From positions 1 through 64,000 of the forward strand of contig UQMW01000001.1 of NCBI GenBank assembly GCA_900542275.1: 64,000 nucleotides of DNA, given 5' to 3'. Shown here one piece after another: positions 42,355 through 50,210 of the stretch. Position 1 is the first letter of the stretch; every line of letters starts with the position of its first letter. A program made the translations under genes and the position numbers. The notes beneath the pieces are model-generated. The model ran no database searches. It was not told where the DNA came from and saw nothing but the letters and a program-made list of their open reading frames with translations. Source of the stretch: an uncultured Collinsella sp. (GTDB lineage Bacteria; Actinomycetota; Coriobacteriia; Coriobacteriales; Coriobacteriaceae).

Positions 42355-43293
42355 ATGCGAAACATGGATCACATAGAATTGCACCGCGGAGGACGCGAGG
42401 AAGCGTTTCCCGAGACCGCCGAAGACTGGCCCTATATTGCCGAACGCGCAGAATTCGCTCGCTATCCGGGCAATTCCGTCCCCTGGCACTGGCATTCCGA
42501 AGTTGAGCTTTTCTACATGGAGCAGGGAGCGATTGACTATCGAACGCACGCGGCTCATGAGCACGTACGCTTTGAGGAAGGGTCCGCCGGCTTTATCAAC
42601 GGCGGCGTTTTGCACAGCACGCTGCAATCACCCAATTCGGCGCCAGCCATTCAAATGCTGCATATCTTTCAGCCGTCGATGCTCGGCGATCCCGCGGGAC
42701 GTCTCCAAAAGCGCTACATCAACCCATTGCTTCAATGTCGAGGCGTCGATGTGCTCAAATGGTCACCCACCAATCCCGACGATATGCCCTTTATCGATTT
42801 GCTGAAGAGCTCCTTTAGCCACGACCTTCAACGGCCGCAGAACGAGATGGCGCTTCGAAATAGTTTGTCAGAGCTCTGGATTCAGATTAACGCCAAGACC
42901 GAACCGCTCTTTTCTTCCGACGGCGCCTCTTGGATGACCAGCCGCGACGTACAGTTCAAGGCAATCCTGGACTTTATCCGCGCAAACTATGCAGCCGCTA
43001 TAGATGTGCCCCAGATGGCATCTGCAGCCGGCGTAAGCGAAAGAGAGTGTTACCGCATTATCGAAACTTGTGCAGGAACGACCCCGGCGGCATATCTACG
43101 CGCATACCGCATAAACCGTGCTTGCGAACTTTTGGCACACACCACGAGAACGGTACAGACAGTCGCGCGCCAATGCGGATTTATAACAGCAAGCCATCTT
43201 GGCCAGGTATTTAAAGAACAAATGGGGTGCACTCCTTCGAGCTATCGAGCAGCGAGGCAGAATCTCGATAGCACCAGGCAGAAATCCCGCTAG
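42355..43293 (+). CDS. AraC family regulator with cupin sensor
   Basis: The 312-aa protein has an N-terminal cupin half (WHWHSEVELFYMEQGAIDY, about 41-60) and a C-terminal pair of helix-turn-helices (MASAAGVSERECYRIIETCA; VARQCGFITASHLGQVFKEQ, about 215-305). No Shine-Dalgarno is visible. A TATACT box lies six bases before the ATG, so the mRNA may be leaderless. The alternative start is ATG 42364. The target could be the HAD gene downstream, but nothing shows this. Confidence 0.9.
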   Translation: MRNMDHIELHRGGREEAFPETAEDWPYIAERAEFARYPGNSVPWHWHSEVELFYMEQGAIDYRTHAAHEHVRFEEGSAGFINGGVLHSTLQSPNSAPAIQMLHIFQPSMLGDPAGRLQKRYINPLLQCRGVDVLKWSPTNPDDMPFIDLLKSSFSHDLQRPQNEMALRNSLSELWIQINAKTEPLFSSDGASWMTSRDVQFKAILDFIRANYAAAIDVPQMASAAGVSERECYRIIETCAGTTPAAYLRAYRINRACELLAHTTRTVQTVARQCGFITASHLGQVFKEQMGCTPSSYRAARQNLDSTRQKSR

Positions 43294-43349
43294 CCCTTCT
43301 TCTGTCACTGCATCAAACTTGCAGGCAAACAACAGAGAGGAGCAATCAT

Positions 43350-43967
43350 ATGAAGCACTTTGACCATATCGTATTTGACGTTGATGGGACATTGGCAGAT
43401 ACAGAAGAAAGCGTTCTGTCATCGCTTGTCCAGATTGTCCAAGAAGAGACCAGCAAAACGCTTCCCCGACACGAGCTTGACTTTGCCCTCGGCATACCCG
43501 GCAAGGATGCCCTTGAGAAACTTGGGATCTACTCGCAGGCAACGTTGGATCGCTGGTGCCAAGTTGCCGCCAGCTTTAAAAGCACCATCAGCGTGTTTCC
43601 AGGTTTGCTTGAAGTCATCGCAACGCTCGCCGATAGCGGCTGCAAACTTGGCATCGTCTCCTCACGTGCGCGCGACGAATACGCAAAAGAAATTGCACCC
43701 CTTGGTTTCGATAAGTATTTTGAGCACATCATCCTTGTCGAAGACACAACCGAACATAAACCCGCACCCATGCTCGAATATCTCCGACGTGCGGGCGCGA
43801 ATCCTGGCAACGTCGTCTACGTTGGCGACACCGTCTACGACGAACAATGCGCAACTTCAGCAGGGGTCAGTTTTGCCCGAGCAGCATGGGGATCACACCA
43901 AGATATCCCAAACGCCACCTACAACCTCAAAACCCCCAACGACCTACTAACCCTAACAACCAAATAA
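43350..43967 (+). CDS. HAD family hydrolase (phosphoglycolate phosphatase-like)
   Basis: The 205-aa protein has motif I FDVDGTLADTE (Asp10, Asp12), motif II IVSSRARDE and motif III/IV EHKPAPMLEYLRR...NVVYVGDTVYDE. This is HAD subfamily IA with a helical cap, acting on a small phosphorylated metabolite. ATG 43350 follows AGAGGAGCAATCAT. The substrate is unknown. Confidence 0.9.
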   Translation: MKHFDHIVFDVDGTLADTEESVLSSLVQIVQEETSKTLPRHELDFALGIPGKDALEKLGIYSQATLDRWCQVAASFKSTISVFPGLLEVIATLADSGCKLGIVSSRARDEYAKEIAPLGFDKYFEHIILVEDTTEHKPAPMLEYLRRAGANPGNVVYVGDTVYDEQCATSAGVSFARAAWGSHQDIPNATYNLKTPNDLLTLTTK

Positions 43968-43997
43968 CCCACGCGTCCCACCCTTTCAGCCCCAACA

Positions 43998-44110
43998 CCA
44001 CAAGGGCGATTGAGCAGGACGGTTTGGGCGGGTCCCCGTACTTAGTTTCCAAAATCATTCCGCAGCGCGAAGGCTTCTTATTATTTTCAGACCTAACGCC
44101 ACAAGGGCGA
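43998..44110. repeat. Degenerate half of a family-1 element flanked by 12-bp direct repeats
   Basis: AAAATCATTCCGCAG followed by GAAGGCTTCTT matches the left core of family 1, but no right half is present. CCACAAGGGCGA occurs at both ends (43998-44009 and 44099-44110), as would be left by an insertion or a slippage event. Confidence 0.5.
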
Positions 44111-44127
44111 CGACTCGAGTAGGTCAA

Positions 44128-44258
44128 CCGGGGAGGGACGAGGGGTTAGTTCTCTAATCTTTCCGCAGGAGGCAAAAAGCCTCGCCGCACGAAGTGCGCA
44201 GCGAGGCTTTTTACATGCCCGAGGACGATTGGGGAACTAAGCCCTCGTCCCTCCCCGG
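44128..44258 (-). repeat. Family-1 long hairpin element after the class II aldolase gene
   Basis: Arms 44128-44152 and 44234-44258 (25 bp, one mismatch) enclose TTTCCGCAGGA / ATGCCCGAGGACGATT, the inner stem AAAAAGCCTCGC and the cap CGCACGAAGTGCGCA. It starts about 30 bp past the aldolase stop. Confidence 0.85.
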
Positions 44259-44288
44259 GATATGTAGCGAGTCGGAGTGCCCTTGCTG

Positions 44289-45146
44289 TTACTCTGCTTT
44301 GCCCACAGAGTTGAGGTTGGTCATGCGGATCTTAACCAGCTCGGTGATCTCACGCATACCCTCCTTGGCCGGCTTCTTGGGGTCGAAGCAGGCAGGATTC
44401 TCGGCCATGTAGGCCATGAAGCCCTTGGTGTAGGCCTGACGCAGCTCGGTGGCGTAGTTGACCTTGCAGATGCCGTTCTTCACAGCCTCGGCGACCTGCT
44501 CATCGGGCACACCGGAGGTGCCGTGCAGAACCAGCGGCACGTCGACGGCGTCGCGGATAGCCTTGACCACGGACTGCTCGATGTGCGGATCGCTCGTGTA
44601 CACACCGTGGCTGGTGCCAACGCCAATTGCGAGGGAGGTGCAGCCGGTACGCTCGACAAACTCCTTGGCCTCGGCCGGATCGGTGTAGGGGCTCTCGCCC
44701 TCAACCGCGGGACCGTCGTCCTCCTTGCCGCCAACCTTACCGAGCTCGGCCTCGACGGGCACGCCCATGGCGCGGCCAGCATCGGCGACGGACTTGGTCA
44801 GAGCGATGTTGTCCTCGAAAGACTCGTGCGAACCGTCGATCATGACGGAGGTGTAGCCCGTGCGGAAAGCCTGCATGCAGCGGTCATAGCCATCGCCGTG
44901 ATCGAGGTGCAGGGCAACGGGCACGGAAGCGCGCTCGGCGGCAGCCTTGACCATGCCGTAGAAGTAGTCCAGACCAGCGGTCTTGATGGTGCCCGGGGTG
45001 GTCTGCATGATGACGGGGGACTTGGTCTCCTCGGCAGCGGCCAGAACGGCCATAACGAACTCGAGGTTCTCGACGTTGAACGCGCCGACGGCGTAGTGGC
45101 CGGCCTGAGCGTCCTTGAGCATCTTTTCGGTGGTAACAAGTGCCAT
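44289..45146 (-). CDS. Class II fructose/tagatose-bisphosphate aldolase
   Basis: Zinc-dependent aldolase of 285 aa. Landmarks are GAFNVENLEFVMAVLAAAEE, metal-site HLDHGDGYD, EAELGKVGGKEDD, GVGTSHGVY and PLVLHGTSGVPDE. It resembles the KbaY/GatY-Fba group that includes tagatose-1,6-bisphosphate aldolases. ATG 45146 follows AGAGGAGCAAACGCTC. A DeoR regulator diverges from it, and lacA, lacB and lacC without lacD lie about 7-9 kb away, so a tagatose role is plausible; a glycolytic role is not excluded. Confidence 0.88.
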   Translation of the reverse strand: MALVTTEKMLKDAQAGHYAVGAFNVENLEFVMAVLAAAEETKSPVIMQTTPGTIKTAGLDYFYGMVKAAAERASVPVALHLDHGDGYDRCMQAFRTGYTSVMIDGSHESFEDNIALTKSVADAGRAMGVPVEAELGKVGGKEDDGPAVEGESPYTDPAEAKEFVERTGCTSLAIGVGTSHGVYTSDPHIEQSVVKAIRDAVDVPLVLHGTSGVPDEQVAEAVKNGICKVNYATELRQAYTKGFMAYMAENPACFDPKKPAKEGMREITELVKIRMTNLNSVGKAE

Positions 45147-45383
45147 GAGCGTTTGCTCCTCTCCCTCGCCCGCATCTGGACATCGGGCGTAGTTGTTCAC
45201 AAGGTGTTTTACCTTGCGTTTTGCTGCGCTCATTGTATGAAATTCAGCGGGTATGCATGTGCGAGATATTGAGCCCATGCAGGTCAATACAGTCGCTTTT
45301 GAAAAGTAAACGGAAGGAATTGGAGCTGAGTGGGCGTGTTCGATATTGAATTTTGGGCGTTAAACGTCTTTCTTTTATAGAAA

Positions 45384-45414
45384 AAGTAAGTAATCGAAAG
45401 GCGTTTTCTTACTT
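45384..45414. promoter_or_regulatory. Putative DeoR operator
   Basis: AAGTAAG (45384-45390) and CTTACTT (45408-45414) form an inverted repeat in the aldolase/deoR intergenic region, about 70-100 bp from the deoR start. The rest of the 335-bp gap shows no gene. Confidence 0.45.
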
Positions 45415-45481
45415 AAAAAGAAAATGAACGAAAATAGACTCAACACAATTCCTGCAAATTTCAGACGATGATGGAGCGGAT

Positions 45482-46285
45482 ATGGCCCATGTAACAACCC
45501 GAGCTTTCGCCGATGAGCGTCGCGCCGCCATTATGGAAATGCTCGAACATAACGCCTCAGTGCAAGTGGCAGAAATCGCCCAGACTTTTGGCGTGTCCTC
45601 CGTTACCGCCCGCGCCGACCTAGACGCGCTCGCCGAGTCCGGCAAGCTGCGCCGCACGCATGGTGGCGCTGTGTCGCTCCAGAAGCGACTGACCGTATCC
45701 ACCCAGGATCGCCGCATCAACGTCAATGTCGCCGCCAAGCAGGCCATCGCGCAAAGCGCTATCGAGCTCGTCAGCAACGGTGACACCCTGCTCGTCGACT
45801 CGGGCACCACCGCTCTCGAGTTTGTCCGCCTGCTCGACCAGCGCGATGGCATCACCGTCATCACGGCCGACATTACCATCGCCGATTATATCGACGAGAG
45901 CATGCCCTCGGTCGATGTCGTCATGCTGGGCGGGGCGCTGCGCAAAGGTCATCGCTATCTGTACGGCCCACTTACCATGCAGGCGCTCCAAATGGTCCAT
46001 GCTGACCTTGCCGTCATGTGCCCCGGCGCTTTTGTTCCCGGCTGCGGCTTTACGACCGACTTTCCGCAGATGGCCGAGACCAAAACGGCTATGGTCGGTG
46101 CTGCCCGTCAAAGCGTCGCCCTCATGGACGCCAGTAAGGTCAACGGACGCGGCATGTACCGTTTTGCCGAGCTTGCCGACGTTGACACCATCGTGATGGA
46201 CCGTGATCCCGACGGGGCCGTCGCCACCTCAATCGCCGAGATCGTCGACAACGCCCGCCCAAATCTCCTCATCGCCGGCGCTTAA
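45482..46285 (+). CDS. DeoR family transcriptional regulator
   Basis: The 267-aa protein has an N-terminal DeoR winged helix (RRAAIMEMLEHNASVQVAEI then VTARADLDALAESGKLRRTH, residues 13-60) and a C-terminal sugar-phosphate sensor domain (DSGTTALEF; MLGGALRKGHRYLYGP). DeoR proteins usually respond to phosphorylated sugars. It diverges from the class II aldolase gene, its probable target. Confidence 0.9.
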   Translation: MAHVTTRAFADERRAAIMEMLEHNASVQVAEIAQTFGVSSVTARADLDALAESGKLRRTHGGAVSLQKRLTVSTQDRRINVNVAAKQAIAQSAIELVSNGDTLLVDSGTTALEFVRLLDQRDGITVITADITIADYIDESMPSVDVVMLGGALRKGHRYLYGPLTMQALQMVHADLAVMCPGAFVPGCGFTTDFPQMAETKTAMVGAARQSVALMDASKVNGRGMYRFAELADVDTIVMDRDPDGAVATSIAEIVDNARPNLLIAGA

Positions 46286-46290
46286 ACAAA

Positions 46291-46321
46291 AACCACCACA
46301 AAGGTCTCCTTTGTGGTGGTT
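46291..46321. terminator. Bidirectional terminator between deoR and the flavodiiron gene
   Basis: AACCACCACAAAGG-TCT-CCTTTGTGGTGGTT, a 14-bp perfect stem between convergent genes, with an A/T-rich flank on the left that serves the minus strand. Confidence 0.85.
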
Positions 46322-46344
46322 GAGCATCAAAAGTGAACGTGTCG

Positions 46345-47505
46345 CTACTTGGAAAGCTCGTCGGCGAGGGCCTCGATCTGAGTGCGCGAGGCGTCGTTGA
46401 GCGAACCCAAGACGGTCACCTTGTTCTGCGCCAGGGTGATGTCCTTCATGCCCTCGAGCTCCTTGGTCATAACCTTGGCAGCGGTGGGCGCCCAGGAGCC
46501 GGCCTCGACGAGTGCCACCGTACGGTTCTGATAGGCGTGCTCGGCAAGCGTGTGGATAAAGGTGCTCATGAACGGGAAGATCTCGCCCTGATAGGTGATG
46601 GAAGCGAGCACCAGACGGTCGTAGCGGAACGCATCCTCAACGGCCTCGGCCATGTCGTCGCGAGCCAGGTCAAAGACGGAGACCTTCTGGCCGCGGGCCT
46701 CAAGCGCGGATGCGAGCTCCTCAACGGCAGCCTTCAGATGGCCGTACACGCTCGCATAGGCAATCGTGATGCCCTCGTCCTCGGGCTGATAGCTCGACCA
46801 GGTGTTGTAGGTGTCGAGGTAATAGCCCAGGTTCTCGCTAAGAACAGGACCGTGAAGCGGGCAAATAATCTGGATGTCCAGATTGGCGGCCTTCTTAAGC
46901 ACGGCCTGCACAAACTTGCCGAACTTTCCCACGATGCCAAAGTAGTAACGGCGCGCTTCGCAAGCCCAGCCCTCGGGATCCTCGATGTCGTTGGCGCCAA
47001 ACTTGCCAAAGCCGTCGGCGCTAAAGAGCACCTTGTCGGTGGACTCGTAGGAGAAGAGCACCTCGGGCCAGTGCACGTTGGGGGCGCCGACAAACGTCAG
47101 GCTGTGACCGCCCAGATCGAGCACGTCGCCATCTTTGACGACCATCTTACGCTCGGGGAAGTCGGTGCCAAAGTAGTTGACCATCATGCGGAATGCACCC
47201 ATGCTTGCCACGATCTGCGCCTGGGGATAGCGCTCCATAAAGGCAGCGATGCCGGCGGAGTGATCGGGCTCCATGTGATGTACAACCAGGTAATCGGGCG
47301 TACGGCCATCGAGCGCGGCCTCGAGGTTGCCGAGCCACTCGTCGACAAAACCACCGTCGACCGAATCGGCGACAGCGATTTTATCGCCCAAGATAACGTA
47401 GCTGTTATATGCCATACCGTTCTCGGACACGTCGTACTGGCCCTCGAACAGGTCGATGTCGTGGTCGTCGACGCCGATATAGCGGATATCCTTGGTGATC
47501 TCCAT
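46345..47505 (-). CDS. fprA: Flavodiiron protein (FprA family A-type flavoprotein)
   Basis: Reduces O2 to water or NO to N2O with electrons from reduced rubredoxin or similar, protecting anaerobes. The 386-aa protein has an N-terminal metallo-beta-lactamase-like diiron domain (HHMEPDHSAG near 78-87; ligand His in ICPLHGPV) and a C-terminal flavodoxin domain from about 250 (IAYASVYGHLKAAVEELASA). No rubredoxin extension is fused. ATG 47505 follows AGGAGGCTTTGCCTG. Confidence 0.93.
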   Translation of the reverse strand: MEITKDIRYIGVDDHDIDLFEGQYDVSENGMAYNSYVILGDKIAVADSVDGGFVDEWLGNLEAALDGRTPDYLVVHHMEPDHSAGIAAFMERYPQAQIVASMGAFRMMVNYFGTDFPERKMVVKDGDVLDLGGHSLTFVGAPNVHWPEVLFSYESTDKVLFSADGFGKFGANDIEDPEGWACEARRYYFGIVGKFGKFVQAVLKKAANLDIQIICPLHGPVLSENLGYYLDTYNTWSSYQPEDEGITIAYASVYGHLKAAVEELASALEARGQKVSVFDLARDDMAEAVEDAFRYDRLVLASITYQGEIFPFMSTFIHTLAEHAYQNRTVALVEAGSWAPTAAKVMTKELEGMKDITLAQNKVTVLGSLNDASRTQIEALADELSK

Positions 47506-47634
47506 CAGGCAAAGCCTCCTAGATAGACAAAAGAACCCGTCTATCATAACACTCACCTTCATAGCCACGACTATCTGTCAGCATCCTTACCGATTGTTAT
47601 TGAGGCAGAATATACCGCTGTTGACCTGCAAAAA

Positions 47635-48666
47635 CTATGCGCGCGGTATCGCCGTGCTATGTCGAATAATGAGCTGGCCGGGAATACGAATGGCAACGGT
47701 TTTGCCCGCCGTACCCGCCTCGGGAACCGCATGCTCGAATACCTCGCGTCCGCGCTGATGTAGATCGAATCGCACGGTCGTGAGCTCGTTGTGTGCCACA
47801 AAATCATCGAGCGAATCGTCGACGCCGACCACGCTTACGTCCTCGGGCACACGCAATCCGCTGTCACGCAACGCTGCAATGGCGCCATTTGCCATCTGGT
47901 CGTTTGCCGCATAAATCGCCGTCATGGTGCGATCGTGCTCGGCCAGGTACCTGCCGGCCTCGTAACCGCTGTTAGCAGACCAGTCACCCTCGAGCGGCTC
48001 TACCGGCTCGATGTGTTTACGCTCGAGAGCATCTTGCCAACCGGCGCGACGAAATTGCTCGTCGACCGAGAACGACGGGCCGCCGATATAACGAATCTGC
48101 TCGTGCCCCAGCTCAAACAGATGATCCATGAGCAGCAGCGAGCAGCCGTAATGATCGGAGTCGACCGTAGTCACCCGTGGGTGCGCATACATGGTGACGA
48201 TAACCGTGCCGATACCCGGCAACGGATCAAACGTCTCAAAATCGGGTGCCATACGACTCATGCCGATGATGATGCCGTCCACCGGCAGTGCGGCCATACG
48301 ACGCGTGGCCTCGGCAAGCGAAAACTCCTCGGTCTTGGACATCTCGACCAGCGTGATGGCGCAATTATGCTCACGAGCAGCGCTGGCGATGCCGTCGATC
48401 ATTGAGAGGTTGCCAAACTTGGTGACATCGTTGATGCATAGGCCGACCGAATGGTAACGGCCGTCGCGCAGCGAGCGACCGGCATAACTCGGACGAAAGC
48501 CGAGCTCTTGCATAGCGGCCTGCACGCGCTGGCGCGTCTGCTCGTTAACGTTGGGCAAGCCGTTGGCGACGCGCGAAACCGTCTGCTGCGAAACGCCAGC
48601 AGCGCGGGCGACGTCGGCCATGGAGACCGGACGCGAACTGGTATCGTTGGACGGGCGCCTTGCCAC
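47635..48666 (-). CDS. LacI family regulator 1
   Basis: The 343-aa protein has an N-terminal LacI helix-turn-helix (MADVARAAGVSQQTVSRVAN, about 16-35), hinge GFRPSYAGRSLRDG and a periplasmic-binding-protein-like sugar domain. Start is GTG 48666 after GAAGGTGATCCT. It diverges from galK-galT, and three ATGAGTACGTTAACA-type sites lie in the gap. It is closely related to the LacI proteins at 56606 and 61516. It probably represses galKT and itself; the inducer is presumably a galactoside-derived sugar. Confidence 0.92.
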   Translation of the reverse strand: MARRPSNDTSSRPVSMADVARAAGVSQQTVSRVANGLPNVNEQTRQRVQAAMQELGFRPSYAGRSLRDGRYHSVGLCINDVTKFGNLSMIDGIASAAREHNCAITLVEMSKTEEFSLAEATRRMAALPVDGIIIGMSRMAPDFETFDPLPGIGTVIVTMYAHPRVTTVDSDHYGCSLLLMDHLFELGHEQIRYIGGPSFSVDEQFRRAGWQDALERKHIEPVEPLEGDWSANSGYEAGRYLAEHDRTMTAIYAANDQMANGAIAALRDSGLRVPEDVSVVGVDDSLDDFVAHNELTTVRFDLHQRGREVFEHAVPEAGTAGKTVAIRIPGQLIIRHSTAIPRA

Positions 48667-48758
48667 AGGATCACCTTCACCCTTGCGAGATCTGAATAGC
48701 GTGAATGCCGGCCCGGGCAGAAATACATCCCGCGCCGAGGCCCGCTATCGTCGGACGC

Positions 48759-48962
48759 ATGTTAACGTACTCTACTTTTTCTATCTGCATCTCTTCTGCT
48801 TTATAAGTCCATACGGCAGTACCGTTCACGGCTGAATTTCTACCGATTACCAGATTCTCAAAAAGTGACAAGCGATGTGTTATGAGTACGTTAACATAGC
48901 CCGTAACGTGCGGCATTGTGAATACTTGCTTCATGCCGCTTTAAGTTGTTAACGTACTCATA
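48759..48962. promoter_or_regulatory. Three LacI operators between lacI-1 and galK
   Basis: The copies are ATGTTAACGTACTC at 48759-48772, TATGAGTACGTTAACATA at 48881-48898 and TGTTAACGTACTCATA at 48947-48962. The last lies about 40 bp before the galK start, the first about 90 bp before the lacI start. Confidence 0.75.
48821..48831 (+). promoter_or_regulatory. ACCGTTCACGG motif upstream of galK
   Basis: Exact ACCGTTCACGG between the first and second LacI operators. Confidence 0.5.
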
Positions 48963-49004
48963 ACGACGCAAAACCCACCCGTGCGCGCCAAGGAAAGGAC
49001 TCCC

Positions 49005-50210
49005 ATGACCACCCCCGACGAAAAGACATTCGCCACGCTCACCAAGCTGTTTGAGGAGGAGTTTGGCCCCATCGGCGACCGCCAGGTGCTCTACGTGCAC
49101 GCGCCCGGCCGTTCCGAGATCAGCGGCAACCACACCGACCACGAGGGCGGCCACGTTATCGCCGGCTCGCTCGATGTCGCCGTTGACGGCATCGCCGTGG
49201 CAACCGACTCCAACAAGATTCGCGTCGCCGACGAGGGCTATCCTACGTTTGAAATCATGCTCGACACGCTGGATATTCAGGAGTCCGAGAAGGGCACGTC
49301 CGCAAGCCTCGTCCGCGGCATGGCCCACGAAATCGCTGCTCTGGGCGTTGAGCCCCACGGCTTCGACTTCGCCTTCACCTGCTCCGTCCCCTCGGGCGGC
49401 GGTCTTTCCAGCTCTGCCGCTGTCGAGGCCGCGTACGGTCGTGCCATGGAGACGCTCTGGGGCGCGCCCGCCATTGAGCCCGTCACGCTCGCCCAGATGA
49501 GCCAGCGCACCGAGAACAACTACTACGGCAAGCCCTGCGGTCTGATGGACCAAGCCGCCGTGTGCCTGGGCGGCCTCGCCTACATGGACTTTGAGGATCA
49601 GGCTCAGCCTAAAACCCAGAAGCTCGAGCTCAACTTTGAGGATCACGGCTATGCGCTCGTGCTCGTTAAGGTCGGTGCCGACCACGTGGCCGCCACCGAC
49701 GACTACGCCGCCGTTCCGCGCGAGATGCAGAACGTCGCTGCCGAGTTTGGCAAGGCACGCCTGTGCGAGGTCGACGTTGCCGACTTTGACGCCAAGCTCC
49801 CCGAGCTGCGCGCCAAGCTGGGCGACCGCGCCTGCCTGCGCGCCGTTCACTACTGGTACGAGAACGGCCTGGTCGACAAGCGCTGGGCAGCTCTGAACGC
49901 CGGCGACATTGACCAGTTCCTGGTCCTGACGCGCGAGTCCGGCGCCAGCTCCGCCATGTACCTGCAGAATGTTGTTGCCAAGCTGGGATCTGAGCAGCCT
50001 TCCATGTATGCCCTGGCGCTGGCCGAGCACGTGCTCGACGGCCGCGGCGCCGTTCGCATTCACGGTGGCGGCTTTGGTGGCACCATCCAGGCCTTCGTGC
50101 CGCTCGACCTGGTCGATAACTTCATTGCCAAGATGAACGGCTGGCTGGGCGAGGGCTCTGCCCGCCACTACGCTATCTCTGACAAGGGGGCTTACGCGGC
50201 ATGGCTGTAA
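49005..50210 (+). CDS. galK: Galactokinase
   Basis: GHMP kinase forming galactose-1-phosphate. The protein is 401 aa. The galactokinase signature is GRSEISGNHTDHEGGHVIAG (about 38-57), in the GNHTDH version common in anaerobes. The ATP loop is PSGGGLSSSAAVEAAYGRA, and HGGGFGGTIQAFVP is near the C terminus. ATG 49005 follows AAGGAAAGGACTCCC. galT overlaps its 3' end. No galE is in the window. Confidence 0.95.
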   Translation: MTTPDEKTFATLTKLFEEEFGPIGDRQVLYVHAPGRSEISGNHTDHEGGHVIAGSLDVAVDGIAVATDSNKIRVADEGYPTFEIMLDTLDIQESEKGTSASLVRGMAHEIAALGVEPHGFDFAFTCSVPSGGGLSSSAAVEAAYGRAMETLWGAPAIEPVTLAQMSQRTENNYYGKPCGLMDQAAVCLGGLAYMDFEDQAQPKTQKLELNFEDHGYALVLVKVGADHVAATDDYAAVPREMQNVAAEFGKARLCEVDVADFDAKLPELRAKLGDRACLRAVHYWYENGLVDKRWAALNAGDIDQFLVLTRESGASSAMYLQNVVAKLGSEQPSMYALALAEHVLDGRGAVRIHGGGFGGTIQAFVPLDLVDNFIAKMNGWLGEGSARHYAISDKGAYAAWL

